The notes under the pieces: generated by a model
Told to the model about the DNA's origin: nothing
The model's input: the letters and a program-made list of their open reading frames with translations, nothing else
Database searches by the model: none
Part shown: positions 1 to 10,807 of the stretch, in pieces
Position numbering within the stretch: the stretch's first letter is position 1
Layout of the letters: each line of letters begins with the position of its first letter
Translations under genes and position numbers: made by a program
Origin: Caprella mutica
Taxonomy: Eukaryota > Arthropoda > Malacostraca > Amphipoda > Caprellidae
DNA length: 64,000 nucleotides
Direction of reading: 5' to 3'
Assembly (NCBI GenBank): GCA_947561585.1
Contig: CANNZV010002470.1
Coordinates: forward strand, 1 to 64,000

Positions 1-1380
1 GAGGGGGCCGTCTCCCTAGAATAGATTTTTTATAAATTGATACACAAATTGGCAATTTTCAGGGTTGATGCAATTAATCAAATCGCGTATTTCTTATTTA
101 GGATTTTCTTTTCAACTTTGCCCCCTCCAACCCCTACCCTCAATAAACCCCTAATTAGGTTTATTACATTCAAAAGGCATCAACTCATACAATTTGGTTG
201 TCTAAAAAGTTACAGAGCTATTTTTTTCAAATTCGTCTGAGAGAAATTGTAAAAGGATTTTTTTCGAATTTTTTTTTCCAAAAACATTTTTTTTTTTTAT
301 ATATTATTGTACCTCATCTCACATTGAGAAATTTGAAAATACCCTGTTCGTTACTCGGAGTGCAATTCTTTCATGAAGCAAATGAAACAAATCCCATGTC
401 TCTAGCTCAAAAATGTATGAGTTGATGCCTTTTGAAGACGAAAAAATGTACTTTTCAGGAGATTTCATTTGCTGAATTTTTTAGGAAAAAAATTTGTCAA
501 ACTCAAATTATTCTGGCTCCATGAATTAGCGTGGAAACTCCTGTTTGAGTGTTATGTTTCTCTTTTTGTTGCATCTACTGTAGTCAACAAATCCTTTGAT
601 GTGGGATCCATTAAGCCTTCGAAACCTAGGTGCTGACAACTCTTTCGACATATCTGACAGGTATAATTTACATTATTGTCCATCTGTTTTTGAAGCACTT
701 CTAGATTATTTTTAGCTCTAATATTTTGACATGTTTTCCGGGAGACTATAAGACATCATTTTTATGCAAAAAAAAAAATCAAATATGTTAAGTTTTGGGG
801 GAGAGGGTCCCTTTAAACTTCTCAAGAAAATTATACAGTTTTTGACCCTATATTTAAAAAGGGAAAAGTATTTAAGGTTAAGTTTTTCCATAATTATTAT
901 ATATAATGCTCAGAAATCATGATTCTATTAATTGAAATTAAGATACATTTTTCAAATGATAAATCCCTATTAGGAAATGCATATGTAAAGGCATTTCTGC
1001 ATGCTAATTATTAACAATTATGTTATATATATAGATTGTTAGATCATCATTACGGACATACTCAATTGAATAATAAATTCTTTTTGTTTTCAATTAGTCA
1101 CTAAGTAATATTATTCTTAAATATATGGATTTCATGGTTATTATGTTCGAAATAAATCACACTCAAGAGATGCACATCTCTGTTTAGTTTATATAATCAG
1201 AATTTAATGAACTAGAAAATATTGGTATCTTAAGTAGGCCCACAAACATCAAGTTGCTAGTGTCTCTTCTTCCAATGAATTCCAATGTATAGATTAAATC
1301 TCTACCGATATTGATCTCTTTCTTTTGTTGGACCATTGGGAAACTTTTTCAAATTTTTAAGTTCTGTCAGAAAATATAGT
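1..1380. other. Non-coding AT-rich DNA with degenerate dispersed repeat
   Basis: No gene is seen. The first 520 bases share scattered phrases (CTTTTCAGGAGA, GAGGG...CCGTCTC, 'tagctcaaaaat') with 7720-8650, suggesting two diverged copies of one old element. The remainder shows nothing recognisable. Confidence 0.4.
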
Positions 1381-1383
1381 CAC

Positions 1384-2136
1384 CTTGTTGATTTACTATC
1401 ATAGAAAAGCGTCACTGTGATGATGTACTATCAAGAAAAGAGTAGTTGTGATGATGCTCAATTCATATTCATTTTATTCTTTTCTTGAATGTTTATGTTA
1501 TGTTCTATTTATTTATGTAAAATATGATCTGAGATGTAAATTTACTAATTTTTTTTAACTTGCCCGAAAAAATTCTATCTTTAGGAAATAATAAAAGGGC
1601 TTAATGAATTATTGTTCATCTTTTTGTACTTTTCATCGATAAAATCCTTATCCTTTTCCTCAGATGTACTATCAGAGAAAAGATTCATTGTGATATTATA
1701 CTATCAGAGAAAAGTCACTGTGATGATGTACTATCATAGAAAAGAGTGACTGTGATGATGTACTATCAGAGAAAAGAGTCACTGTGATGATGTACTATCA
1801 GAGAAAAGAGTCACTGTGATGATGTACTATCAGAGAAAAGAGTCACTGTGATGATGTACTATCAGAGAAAAGAGTCACTGTGATGATGTACTATCAGAGA
1901 AAAGAGTCACTGTGATGATGTACTATCAGAGAAAAGAGTCACTGTGATGATGTACTATCAGAGAAAAGAGTCACTTTGATGATGTACTATCAGAGAAAAG
2001 AGTCACTTTGATGATGTACTATCAGAGAAAAGAGTCACTGTGATGATGTACTATCAGAGAAAAGAGTCACTGTGATGATGTACTATCAGAGAAAAGAGTC
2101 ACTTTGATGATGTACTATCAGAGAAAAGAGTCATTG
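1384..2136. repeat. Minisatellite, 32-bp unit, about 15 copies (array I)
   Basis: Two degenerate units lie at 1384-1465; the main array is 1662-2136. Unit core GTACTATCAGAGAAAAGAGT followed by CACTGTGATGAT. Copies differ by only a few substitutions. The same unit, reverse-complemented, forms the array at 50690-51352. Confidence 0.97.
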
Positions 2137-3290
2137 CAGTTTTTTAATTTTTTATCATTTTAAATATTACAAATTTGTTTTCGTGTACCCAGAACAATTA
2201 AAAAATATCCACAAAAATGACAATCAGTTTATTAATCGTTATTAGTAAACTGTGAAGAAATAATCACAATCATTAAACGCAATGATTTTTGAGAGTTTAC
2301 TAATTTCAAATTACAAACAAATATATTTAACTAATGTAAGGCTCGTAGAATTTTTATAATTGGTCTTGGCAAACGACGATAACTGTGATTCGAGAAATGA
2401 ACATCGTACGGAGACTCTTTCTTTGACTGTACACAGGTCGCTAGCCTCTAAAAGCCGGAAAAACTCATCACGATATCTGCCCTCTTTCCATGCGGGGCAA
2501 AATGGAGCAAACTAAACATGCAGGGAATGTTAAAAGAAGAGGATTCAAAGCCATGGTATTTTTAACAGAAAATGTTATTGCAGCGGTAGGGAAACATCTC
2601 GGTACTCAGACACGCTAAGCACTCGGAAAGTGGATGTTATCATTGGTCATGAACCAACACCCAGTTTCCGAGTACTGTGAAACTAATTAAGTGTCCGAGT
2701 AACGCGACGTTAGCCGACAACAAAATGTTAAAAAGGTTTTACTCGAACATCGAAAAAAAAAACTTACAATTGGACGATCTCTCCATAACATGACTTTGAA
2801 AAACTCTCAAAATTCAAAGCTTTTCAAGAAAATAAGGGCAGTAAAAGGGTAGGCCGAAGCTGTGCCTCTGCCGTCAGTTTTACAAACCTTATTGCCAACA
2901 TCGCTACTTAATTAATAAAACCTAATTAAAGAAATCAAAAGGGTTAAGAATCGAAAGAAAAAAGGTTTAGGAAAATGTAAAATGAAGAAAAGAAGTTGAA
3001 TATTTGAGAGTTTTTATATAAATTGTCCTCTATTCTTCAAAAACAAACAACTTTTGTTTCTAATCAACTATAATTGTGAAAAAGAAAATTATGGATGTAC
3101 TACTTTTTTCCACACGATTATCAGCTGCCATCGGTGTACCAACCGTGGAGTGTCAGATATTTCGATATTAGGTTTTCAAAGAAATAAGTTGCGTAGATAA
3201 TTAAATATTAGGATATAAATAACTAATAATTAATGTAAAATAAGTATTCTATATAGGAACTTTCGTACGTAACGGATATAGTAATCATAT
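2137..3290. other. Intergenic DNA downstream of gene A; MITE-like segment at 2596-2705
   Basis: No gene is supported. 2596-2705 has inverted ends (GTACTCAGACACG... / ...CGAGTACTGTGA) related to elements at 20395-20508 and 55382-55495. An open minus-strand stretch without ATG at 2311-2511 was considered and not accepted. Confidence 0.4.
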
Positions 3291-3550
3291 TTCAAAATGA
3301 ATATCTATCATACGTCTGGCAGTGGTGAACACACTGAAGCTGACTCATCATTCCCAGAAGAAGAGTTTTTATCGGTAATTCGACTATTATGGTCGGTGAC
3401 GGTATATATGGATCGTATTTATCGTAAAATATCATAATTTCATACATTATCGTCGGGATTTTGTTAGGGAATGTTCGACGAAAAAATAACATGTGTTCTA
3501 AATTTATTATCAAATATGATAATATTTTAATTGGGACATTTACCAACGTG
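3290..3550. mobile_element. Copy of a dispersed repeat (TATCGTAAAATATC family)
   Basis: The phrases TATCGTAAAATATCA, CATACATTATCGTCG and a TGTTCGACGAAA-type block recur at 24360-24480, 38235-38400 and more weakly at 16610-16700. The ends are not defined. The 25-bp array starting at 3555 abuts it. Confidence 0.55.
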
Positions 3551-3554
3551 TAAA

Positions 3555-3946
3555 GGTGATCTTTGTATCAACGTAGAGAGGTGATCTTTGTATCAACGTA
3601 GAGAGATGATCTTTGTATCAACGTAGAGAGATAATCTTTGTATCAACGTAGAGAAACGATCTTTTTATCAAGGTAGTTAGATGATCTTTTTATCAACGTA
3701 GAGAAACGATCTTTTTATCAACGTAGTTAAATGATCTTTTTATCAACGTAGTTAGATGATCTTTTTATCAACGTAGTTTAATGATCTTTTTATCAACGTA
3801 GTTAAATGATATTTTTATCAACGTAGTTGAATGATATTTTTATCAACGTAGTTAAATGATTTTTTTATCAACGTAGTTTAATGATCTTTTTATCAACGTA
3901 GTTAAATGATCTTTTTATCAACGTAGTTAAATGATCTTTTTGGCAT
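3555..3946. repeat. Minisatellite, 25-bp unit, about 16 copies
   Basis: Unit core GATCTTTTTATCAACGTAGT. Lies about 160 bp beyond the gene A stop; a minus-strand AATAAA at about 3508-3503 would put the array inside the 3' UTR. Near-homologous low-copy sequence at 24650-24690 (two partial units followed by the same ATCG-TTATAATCAC flank) looks like an unexpanded relative. Confidence 0.96.
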
Positions 3947-4103
3947 CGCTTATAATCACAGATCGAAAACCGAAAAACGGCGATCTTAATTCGCCGAATA
4001 TGGAAACTATTCCTTGCCGCCGATACGTTCCACTATATTTTTATATCTGATTTTTGTATTAGTGTTAATAAAGACGAAAGAACACTCCTCTATCTTCAGA
4101 AAT

Positions 4104-6671
4104 CTAAATAAAGCCCCTTTCACTGAAGATGGAAAGGCAAATGATGAGGTAGAAGGTAAGAGCCTGTGTGGTGCTGGTAGAAGAACCACTACTGAAGTAA
4201 TGGACTCTTTCTATTTTTCTACCGGCTTCAAGTGCGAGGTAATTACTTGCTCCAACTGGAGGAACTTTGGCCACAGAAAGGATGTCACTTTGAGTGAGAG
4301 AAAGACCTTGGGCCTCATTGGATTGGTTTATTGTGACGCTCTTGTTGTGGTCTTTTGTGGGATCTAAAGTTGTTTCTGACTTAGTTAAATTTGAAGTAAA
4401 TAGAAGATGTATTGGAGTTGCGTTTTGATCTTTTGATCTAGGATTTTCTGTTAGGAACTCCAAGCTAGGTTTCCCAAGGTCCTTTAATTCGTCTGTATGA
4501 TTATATATTGTATCATTTTTTTCTATATAGTTATCCATTGTGTAATTATTCTTTGAACTGTTAGATTCGTTTTCTACTTTAAAAATTTCTTCCAATCTAG
4601 TAATGTTATCTTCTATAAAAACATTGAAATTGGTAGAATTTGAAAATTCATTATGGTTTTTGAACCTAAAATTATCGGTATAATTAATTGAATTTGATAT
4701 ACTTGGCTGGTTTTCGGACAAAAGATTAAAAGTATAGTTGTTTGAATTCAAAACAGGCAGGCTGTCTAATATATAATTTTTAGTATAATTTGAATTTGAT
4801 ATATTTGGTTGGTTTTCGGACAAAAGAGTAAAAGTATAGTTGTTTGTATTTAAAACAGGCCGGGTTTCGAATACATAACTATTAGTATTATTCGAATTTG
4901 TTATATTTGGATGGCTTTCGGACAAAAGATTAAGAATATAGCTGTTTGAATTCAAAACAGGCAGGATTTTGAATATATAATTATTGGAATTATTCGAATT
5001 TGATATATTTGTCTGGCTTTCGGACAAAAGATTAAGAGTGTAGTTATTTGAATTTAAATCAGGCACGCTGTCGAATACATAATTTTTAGTATAATTTGAA
5101 TTTGATATATTTGGCTGGTTATCGGACAAAAGAGTAAAAGTATAGTTGTTTGAATTTAAAACAGGCCGGGTTTCGAATACATAACTATTATTATTATTAG
5201 AATTTGATATATTTGGCTGGTTTTTAGACAAAAGATTAAAACTATGGTTGCTTGACATTAAAACAGGCAGGTTTTCGAATATATAATTAATAGCATTATT
5301 CGAATTCGATATATTTGGCTGGTTTTCGACCTTGATATTATGTGTATAACTATTCGAAATCGATATATTATTTTGATTTTCAGACCTAACGTTATTAGTA
5401 TGAATGTTCGAATTCGAAGCTTTTTCTTGGTACTTAGAACTTGGATTAAGAGTAAAACTATTCAAATTTGTAACAGGTTGGTTTTCGGATTTAAGATGGT
5501 ATGTGTAATCAGTAGTGTTTCTGATTCGGACATCATCGTCATCACTTTCAAATAGAGTTAACTGGGAATTCTGTTTTCGTGAGAAAGGGTCAAACAATTC
5601 GATGAAATCTGTTTCCACGAAATCAACAGCAATAGAGTCCACATTTTCTTTCACAGGTTCCAAAGGATCATAAATTATGAAATTTAGAGGAAGTTTGGCC
5701 TCTTGTATACCATTCAACAGGTGATGTCTCAAATGTTTCACTATTTCAGATTTGGTTAGTGTACCTTCAGTCTGAGTTTCATCTACATGTCCTTTATGTT
5801 CATTTCGAAGAGATAGATCAGCTTGTCTTTTCGCCGTTTCGAAAATCTTGTCGAAAAGGAGTTTAAAGATGTTGTAATTTCGAAATCTTCTTCGCAAATG
5901 TGGAAATTTGAATCTTCTACGTAGCTTCTTCCTTGGTTTTTGTTTTATGAGACTATTAGAGGTATTAGATTCTTCAAGCCTTTTGATTTTTCGTCTTCTT
6001 TTTCGCTTTGATCGTAAATTATGAATCCCTCTATCATCATCCATTTTGAAAGTCGTCATATTGTCGGAAAGAGGTTTTAATTTCGCTACCTTTTTACCTT
6101 CGCGATTCTTAATCCATATTATTGGACTAACAGGCTTTTGAACACTGTTAGTCCCATTCCGATCATAACCAGTGATATTTTTGATAATGTTTTTATTTCG
6201 TGGACCCTTATACCGTCTACGCCTTCTATAAATTTTTCTCCCATTTCTCATACCGACATATTGGATCCCATTCTTTCTCCTCCTCTTCAAGTACCTCCCG
6301 CGCAATTTGGTTTTATTTTGACGATCGAATCTCAATCCTAAGTCCCAATGTCTGTGACGAATTGAGGACATTCGGTTTCTCCGCGAAGTTCGGCTATGAG
6401 ACAAATTGGGGAACTGTTTAGTGGATTGTTTTTTCGTGTAAATCTTCAAGAGATTTTTGCTGACACGCGATTTCTTTCGTCTTAGTTTTGAATTCACTTT
6501 TCTACGCTTGTAGATCCTAGTTTTTCTAGAATTCGATTCATCGATTCTAGTTCTGAAAAGTCTACCTATTAATGATTTCGGGTACTTGGAAGTGTTCTGA
6601 GTTTTTGTTTTTGAGTTTAGAGGACTATTTAAACAGTCAGAGGTTTGGAAATTTGCAGAAGAGCAAATGTC
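4104..6671 (-). CDS. Gene A exon 6: terminal coding exon, basic region, Asn-rich 34-residue repeats, hydrophobic tail
   Basis: Starts after TTTCTCTTCTCAATTGCAG in phase 0 and stays open for 855 codons to TAG at 4106-4104, far longer than chance in AT-rich DNA. DICSSANFQTSDC supplies the last cysteines of the N-terminal domain. Residues about 240-480 of the whole protein are dense in Arg/Lys with many dibasic and polybasic runs (KRRK, RRRRR, KRKRRRK) that could be proprotein-convertase sites. Residues about 663-876 are six or so degenerate copies of a 34-residue unit with motifs NQPNISNSN, PVLNSNNYTF and LLSE, rich in N-x-S/T sequons. The C-terminus has a Ser/Gly/Thr stretch followed by ALTFYLIICLSIF, compatible with GPI attachment or a membrane anchor. 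Family members are usually much shorter, so this extension is odd. No function is recognised for it. Confidence 0.88.
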   Translation of the reverse strand, partial: DICSSANFQTSDCLNSPLNSKTKTQNTSKYPKSLIGRLFRTRIDESNSRKTRIYKRRKVNSKLRRKKSRVSKNLLKIYTKKQSTKQFPNLSHSRTSRRNRMSSIRHRHWDLGLRFDRQNKTKLRGRYLKRRRKNGIQYVGMRNGRKIYRRRRRYKGPRNKNIIKNITGYDRNGTNSVQKPVSPIIWIKNREGKKVAKLKPLSDNMTTFKMDDDRGIHNLRSKRKRRRKIKRLEESNTSNSLIKQKPRKKLRRRFKFPHLRRRFRNYNIFKLLFDKIFETAKRQADLSLRNEHKGHVDETQTEGTLTKSEIVKHLRHHLLNGIQEAKLPLNFIIYDPLEPVKENVDSIAVDFVETDFIELFDPFSRKQNSQLTLFESDDDDVRIRNTTDYTYHLKSENQPVTNLNSFTLNPSSKYQEKASNSNIHTNNVRSENQNNISISNSYTHNIKVENQPNISNSNNAINYIFENLPVLMSSNHSFNLLSKNQPNISNSNNNNSYVFETRPVLNSNNYTFTLLSDNQPNISNSNYTKNYVFDSVPDLNSNNYTLNLLSESQTNISNSNNSNNYIFKILPVLNSNSYILNLLSESHPNITNSNNTNSYVFETRPVLNTNNYTFTLLSENQPNISNSNYTKNYILDSLPVLNSNNYTFNLLSENQPSISNSINYTDNFRFKNHNEFSNSTNFNVFIEDNITRLEEIFKVENESNSSKNNYTMDNYIEKNDTIYNHTDELKDLGKPSLEFLTENPRSKDQNATPIHLLFTSNLTKSETTLDPTKDHNKSVTINQSNEAQGLSLTQSDILSVAKVPPVGASNYLALEAGRKIERVHYFSSGSSTSTTQALTFYLIICLSIFSERGFI
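4690..5330 (-). repeat. Coding minisatellite in gene A exon 6 (102-bp unit, about 6 copies)
   Basis: Motifs such as TTTTCGGACAAAAGATTAAA recur about every 102 bp with many substitutions. The period is a multiple of three and the frame is preserved, so each unit encodes 34 residues. Copies are more diverged than the non-coding arrays, and the changes keep N-glycosylation sequons, suggesting an older expansion under coding constraint. Confidence 0.85.
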
Positions 6672-7291
6672 CTGCAATTGAGAAGAGAAAAGTCAAACTA
6701 CAAAATGAAAAAAAGTTTCTAGAGAGATAAACAAGCTGCCATTTTCTCAAAACAAAATGAGAGGAAATTCAGATGGAGATAATTTCAAAATATTTCTATT
6801 CTTCACCATCGAAATAATTGATTGAGTTGATAATCTTTTTATCTTTTAATAAACAAAGAATTCATTCTGAAAAGAGTAGGCAGACCTAATTTTGAATTAT
6901 GTCCATAGAAACTTTCTAACCAAGAAATTGAAAGCCAAATTTCAAATAGCATATAGGTTTGTTGTTCAATTTTCAGCTAAACTAAGCATTTGGTAATTGC
7001 AACATTACTCTAACAGGAAAAAAATTCTCAATCTACAACACAACAAAAATATTGTACCAATTCTACAATTTAAAAATAACTTACTTTCGAGTCCTGGAGC
7101 AAGTAATTTATTAGAATTATTTATCATTAAAGAAATAGTGGACAAAATGACTAACATAGAAAGTCGATAATATTAATCTTGACCCTCATTTGCAGGTCAT
7201 AATGACCTAATAATAAACTCATATTTTCTACCTTTCTAGCTACCTATACTTTTATGTCACACACAAAAAAAGATGAATTTACAAATGGAAG
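6672..7291. other. Gene A intron 5, proximal part
   Basis: Bounded by the exon 6 acceptor. AT-rich, no genes or clear repeats seen. Confidence 0.6.
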
Positions 7292-7477
7292 TACAGTAGA
7301 ACTCCTCTATAAGGAATGAGTTAGGATGTATTCCGTATAATGAACAAATTTTAATTAGTCTGCGATGAATTGCCATCACTTTTAGAAACCTGATGGCAAT
7401 TTATGGCAGACTAAAGAAAATCTGGTCACTATACGGGCTACATCCTAACTCATTCACTATAGAGGAGTTCTACTGTA
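7292..7477. mobile_element. Pogo/Tigger-like MITE in gene A intron 5
   Basis: Terminal inverted repeats TACAGTAGAACTCCTCTATA at the left and its complement at the right, flanked by TA as expected for Tc1/mariner/pogo insertion. Internal parts also pair. No transposase. A related element is at 38940-39175. Confidence 0.85.
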
Positions 7478-7535
7478 CCCACTTCAAACGATGCGCATCC
7501 CAGCTACCTAAGGACATTAGAGTGTATCCTCTCAC

Positions 7536-7650
7536 CTCTACGATAGGACCAGCCATCCTGTTGAGGAAGTTCTTGGTGAAGAGAGCAGTCTCGTTACCAC
7601 AGGAATCGTACACGACTCTCTCGGAACATTGGAGGTATTCCTGGAATGAA
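7536..7650 (-). CDS. Gene A exon 5: DUF1397-like core, third part
   Basis: The 115-nt exon is preceded by an unusual acceptor with a run of about 14 C residues then TATCAG, and ends at GTAGAG|GTGAGA (phase 0). It encodes SFQEYLQCSERVVYDSCG, then NETALFTKNFLNRMAGPIVE. The CSERVVYDSCGNETALFTK segment is the most family-like stretch of the gene and NET is a potential N-glycosylation site. The upstream phase (2) was used to locate exon 4. A pogo-like MITE sits 59 nt downstream in intron 5. Confidence 0.85.
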
Positions 7651-7719
7651 CTGATAGGGGGGGGGGGGGTTAGATGGTACATAGGGGAATATTTCAAGAA
7701 CAAAATCATCATGTAAACT

Positions 7720-9380
7720 CTGGGGAGAGGGGAGACCGTCTCATTTTAAATAAAATATAATTATAGTACAAATTTTGAAATTTTCAAAGCTCATGTAACA
7801 ATTTTAATGGAGTGTTTTTAATTTTTTTCTCAATTTTTCCTCCTGCATCTCACAAAAATTGTAACTTTCTAAATGCTTTTCATATAATTTTTGAGCTAGG
7901 GACAATATGCTTATTCCACCAAGTTACAGAGCGTCTTTGCAATTTCGTATAAGAAAATAATTTTATTATATTTTTCCAAATTAAAAATGAACTTCAAAAA
8001 TGTTTATTTAATTCCATGTATTTTTTCACACATTATGATTAAAAAAAGACGGTTTATTTAATTGTGAAACAAATGAAAGAGGCTCCATGCCTCTACCCCA
8101 AAAACTGTAAAAAGAGAAAAAATTTTGCTGTCAAAAAAATGAACTTTACCAAAGAGCCACTATTCTTAGATTAAAAGAAAATTAGTAACGCACTTCTAGG
8201 TAGTTTAGACTTTAATATTTTAATTTAAAACATGGAGCGGGAAACTAAAACGAACCATCATATGCTAAAAAGAAAAGAAAAATAGATTTTATATTTCAAA
8301 CAACCCCACAAAAAAATAGGAGAGAATTTTCAAGATGTTTCACTTTCCACAATTTTTGAGCTAGAGAGATAGGGTTTGTTTCCTCTTGTACATAATTTAG
8401 TTGTCTGTCAAGGTATTACAGAGGGTTTCTTTACAAATAGGTCTTAGAAAATTAAAAACAGTAGGGGTTAAAAAAAAATGTTCGTGAATTCCCATAATAT
8501 TTTTCACACATCGAGAAAATGGTAGAAAATGAATGAACTTTTCAGGAGAGCAAATTTTATTTTTATTATTTTGAATGGTGAATATTTTTTTATTTTTTCC
8601 TCCAGATTTTAGTGAGAAAGCCCCCTTTTAATGGGGTTTGCATGAGCTTATTAATACTAAACTTTTTCAAGAGGATAAATTAAACTCAACTTTGTAGCTT
8701 TTTGTGGGATTTGAGCTTTCGAACAGAATTCACCAAAACATGAGTGAAAAAACTGAACAAAAATAATGCTGCTGATGAAGACATTTTGCTTTTGAAAAAT
8801 GCTTCCTAGGAAATCTTCAACATTGAGTACAAATTATTTCACTATAATCTTTCACAATAATACTAAATAGCTAAGTATCTTGTGTTGATTAGGTACCAGA
8901 GTTAACAGAAGTTATTTCTCATAATTTATAGATATATAAGTTAATTTCTGTAATTAATAAGTATTTAAGTTAATTTCCCATAATTTATAATAGGTACATA
9001 AGTTTATTTAAAATTCTGAATGCCTACACTACATCTCATTCATTTATAAATTCTTACAAAGTAAATGTCTACAAAGATACTTTTTAACGGAGTCTCCGCT
9101 CAACTATTTTCTATGACGGGAATGAAAGAAAATAACATTTCTCAGGGTAACTGTGACAATATTGCTTCGTCTTATCTATTAAAAAAGTAATTTCAACCCT
9201 CTCTATAAATACTCTACTTTCAAACTATAATACTGGCTGATTTCTTTAATTTAATAAAAATAAGGATTAGGTGGACATGAATTAGTAAAATTTAATTATT
9301 TATTATTATATTTCAATAATAACCTAAATTGCCAAATCTAAGATTATTTAGTATTGATGTGGTCTATTTTTCCTCACCAA
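7720..9380. other. Gene A intron 4, non-repeat part
   Basis: AT-rich with poly-A/T tracts. Phrases resemble positions 1-520, so part is probably an old dispersed element. No exon was recognised; exons 4 and 5 join directly with matching phase and family sequence. Confidence 0.5.
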
Positions 9381-9383
9381 CGG

Positions 9384-9911
9384 TCCAACAGAGAGTTTCA
9401 ACTCATCAACAGAGAGTTTTAACTCATCAACAGAGAGTTTTAACTCATCAACAGAGAGTTTTACTCATCAATAGAGAGTTTTAACTCATCAACAGAGAGT
9501 TTTAACTCATCAACAGAGAGTTTTAACTCATCAACAGAGAGTTTTAACTCATCAACAGAGATTTTTAACTCATCAACAGAGGGTTTTAACTCATCAACAG
9601 AGAGTTTTAACTCATCAACAGAGAGTTTTAACTCATCAACAGAGGGTTTTAACTCATCAACAGAAAGTTTAACTCACCAACAGAGGGTTTTAACTCATCA
9701 ACAGAAAGTTTAACTCACCAACAGAGAGTTTTAACACACCAACAGAGAGTTTTAACTCACCAACAGAGAGTTTTAACTCACCAACAGAGGGTTTAACTCA
9801 TCAACAGAAAGTTTAACTCACCAACAGAGAGTTTTAACTCACCAACAGAGAGTTTTACTCACCAACAGAGAGTCTTAACTCACCAACAGAAAGTTTAACT
9901 CACCAACAGAG
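9384..9911. repeat. Minisatellite, 20-21-bp unit, about 25 copies, containing duplicated 5' splice sites
   Basis: Unit core CAACAGAGAGTTTTAACTCA. The last copy merges with exon 4: minus-strand CTCTGTTG|GTGAGTT is both the exon/intron boundary and the repeat unit. Eight further exact GTGAGT copies in the same context lie at plus-strand starts 9672, 9713, 9755, 9776, 9816, 9837, 9857 and 9878. Copies further from the exon carry ATGAGT instead and should be inactive. Confidence 0.97.
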
Positions 9912-10054
9912 GGTAATGACGTTCCTAGCCTTGTCTCTCTCGCTAAGTCGCACCACCGCTTCGTTCAAGCCCGCTGTCTTGCTGTGGTAAACCTCTGAGC
10001 AGCGGTTGTATTTAGGGTTGACTTGACGCATGCAAGGCGCGTGACGGATATATT
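9904..10054 (-). CDS. Gene A exon 4: DUF1397-like core, second part; its 5' splice site seeds a minisatellite
   Basis: This 151-nt exon has no ATG and is easily missed by ORF scans. It follows TTTTTTCGCAG and encodes EYIRHAPCMRQVNPKYNRC, then a helical stretch (SEVYHSKTAGLNEAVVRLSE) and ends VITLC plus TG. The donor GTGAGT (9903-9898) leaves phase 2, completed by T of exon 5 to give Cys-Cys before SFQEY, as expected for the family. The last exonic bases CTCTGTTG and the donor are themselves part of the tandem array 9384-9911: the final array copy runs directly into the exon. Use of any array copy as donor would read TGT TGG TGA and stop at once. Confidence 0.85.
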
Positions 10055-10055
10055 C

Positions 10056-10368
10056 TGCGAAAAAATTTCGTTCAGGGAATAAAGTTTTGAAGAAAAAAAA
10101 TTGAAAATTTGATTTTTGGAAAAATTTATAAAAATCATTTTCCAGAAATTAGATCAAAATAATATATAAAAAAAAACAGCTACTAGAAACCTATTTCCAA
10201 ATTTTTTTGGAATACTAAAAAGAATATGCTGCTATTTTTTATTGAATGTAGAAATTTGATAAATACAATTTTGAGAAAATAATAATAAATCCATTTCTTA
10301 ATATTTGAAAAATCTAATTTTCCCTTCATTTTCCTCTTTTTTAAGCATCAAAGTGCCACTTTTCTCAC
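10056..10368. other. Gene A intron 3
   Basis: Runs from GTGAGA after exon 3 to TTTTTTCGCAG before exon 4. AT-rich, no internal feature seen. Confidence 0.75.
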
Positions 10369-10548
10369 CCTGTTGGTACCGACTACCACTGGCTGTACAT
10401 AGGTCCCTAATAACCAACATAGTGCCGTTGTAGAGCTTGTTAAAGTAGTTACGGTGCTGAGGACTCAGACACCTGCGAGTGTAGTTGTCGATGCACTGCA
10501 GACCCGATATCAGAACGGGGCACATTTGGTTCAACTCCTCCCATGACG
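10369..10548 (-). CDS. Gene A exon 3: DUF1397-like core, first part
   Basis: The 180-nt exon is bounded by a TTTTTTAACAG acceptor and a CAGG|GTGAGA donor, phase 1 on both sides. It encodes SWEELNQMCPVLISGLQC, DNYTRRCLSPQHR and NGTMLVIRDLC. The spacing of cysteines and the TRRCLS segment are what I recall from insect 27-kDa haemolymph glycoproteins (DUF1397). NGT is a potential N-glycosylation site. The open frame continues past the donor into GEKSG and then diverges, supporting the donor choice; the next exon restores a family-like sequence. Confidence 0.85.
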
Positions 10549-10807
10549 CTGTTAAAAAAGGTAAATAGGCTTTAAAAATACATGTAGTAAAGTGAATACA
10601 ACATATTGACTAGAAAATTTAAAATATTTTATTGGAAAAATAAATATCTTAAATTTGTTGATTTTTTTTAAATAATTTTTTTAATACATTTTTTATAGAC
10701 TACAATAGGTTTAATTCAGCCATCTTCCATAGTTTAACCACATATGTTGAAAAATTAGCCCCTTATTTAAAGGCTGTTCTCATTATTAACTGGATTTTAT
10801 ACAAACT

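Noticed and set aside
2311..2511. Open minus-strand stretch after a TTTAG (PAWKEGRYRDEFFRLLE...)
   Set aside because: Looks protein-like for about 45 residues but has no ATG, a weak acceptor and no donor or partner; possibly a decayed exon or element fragment.
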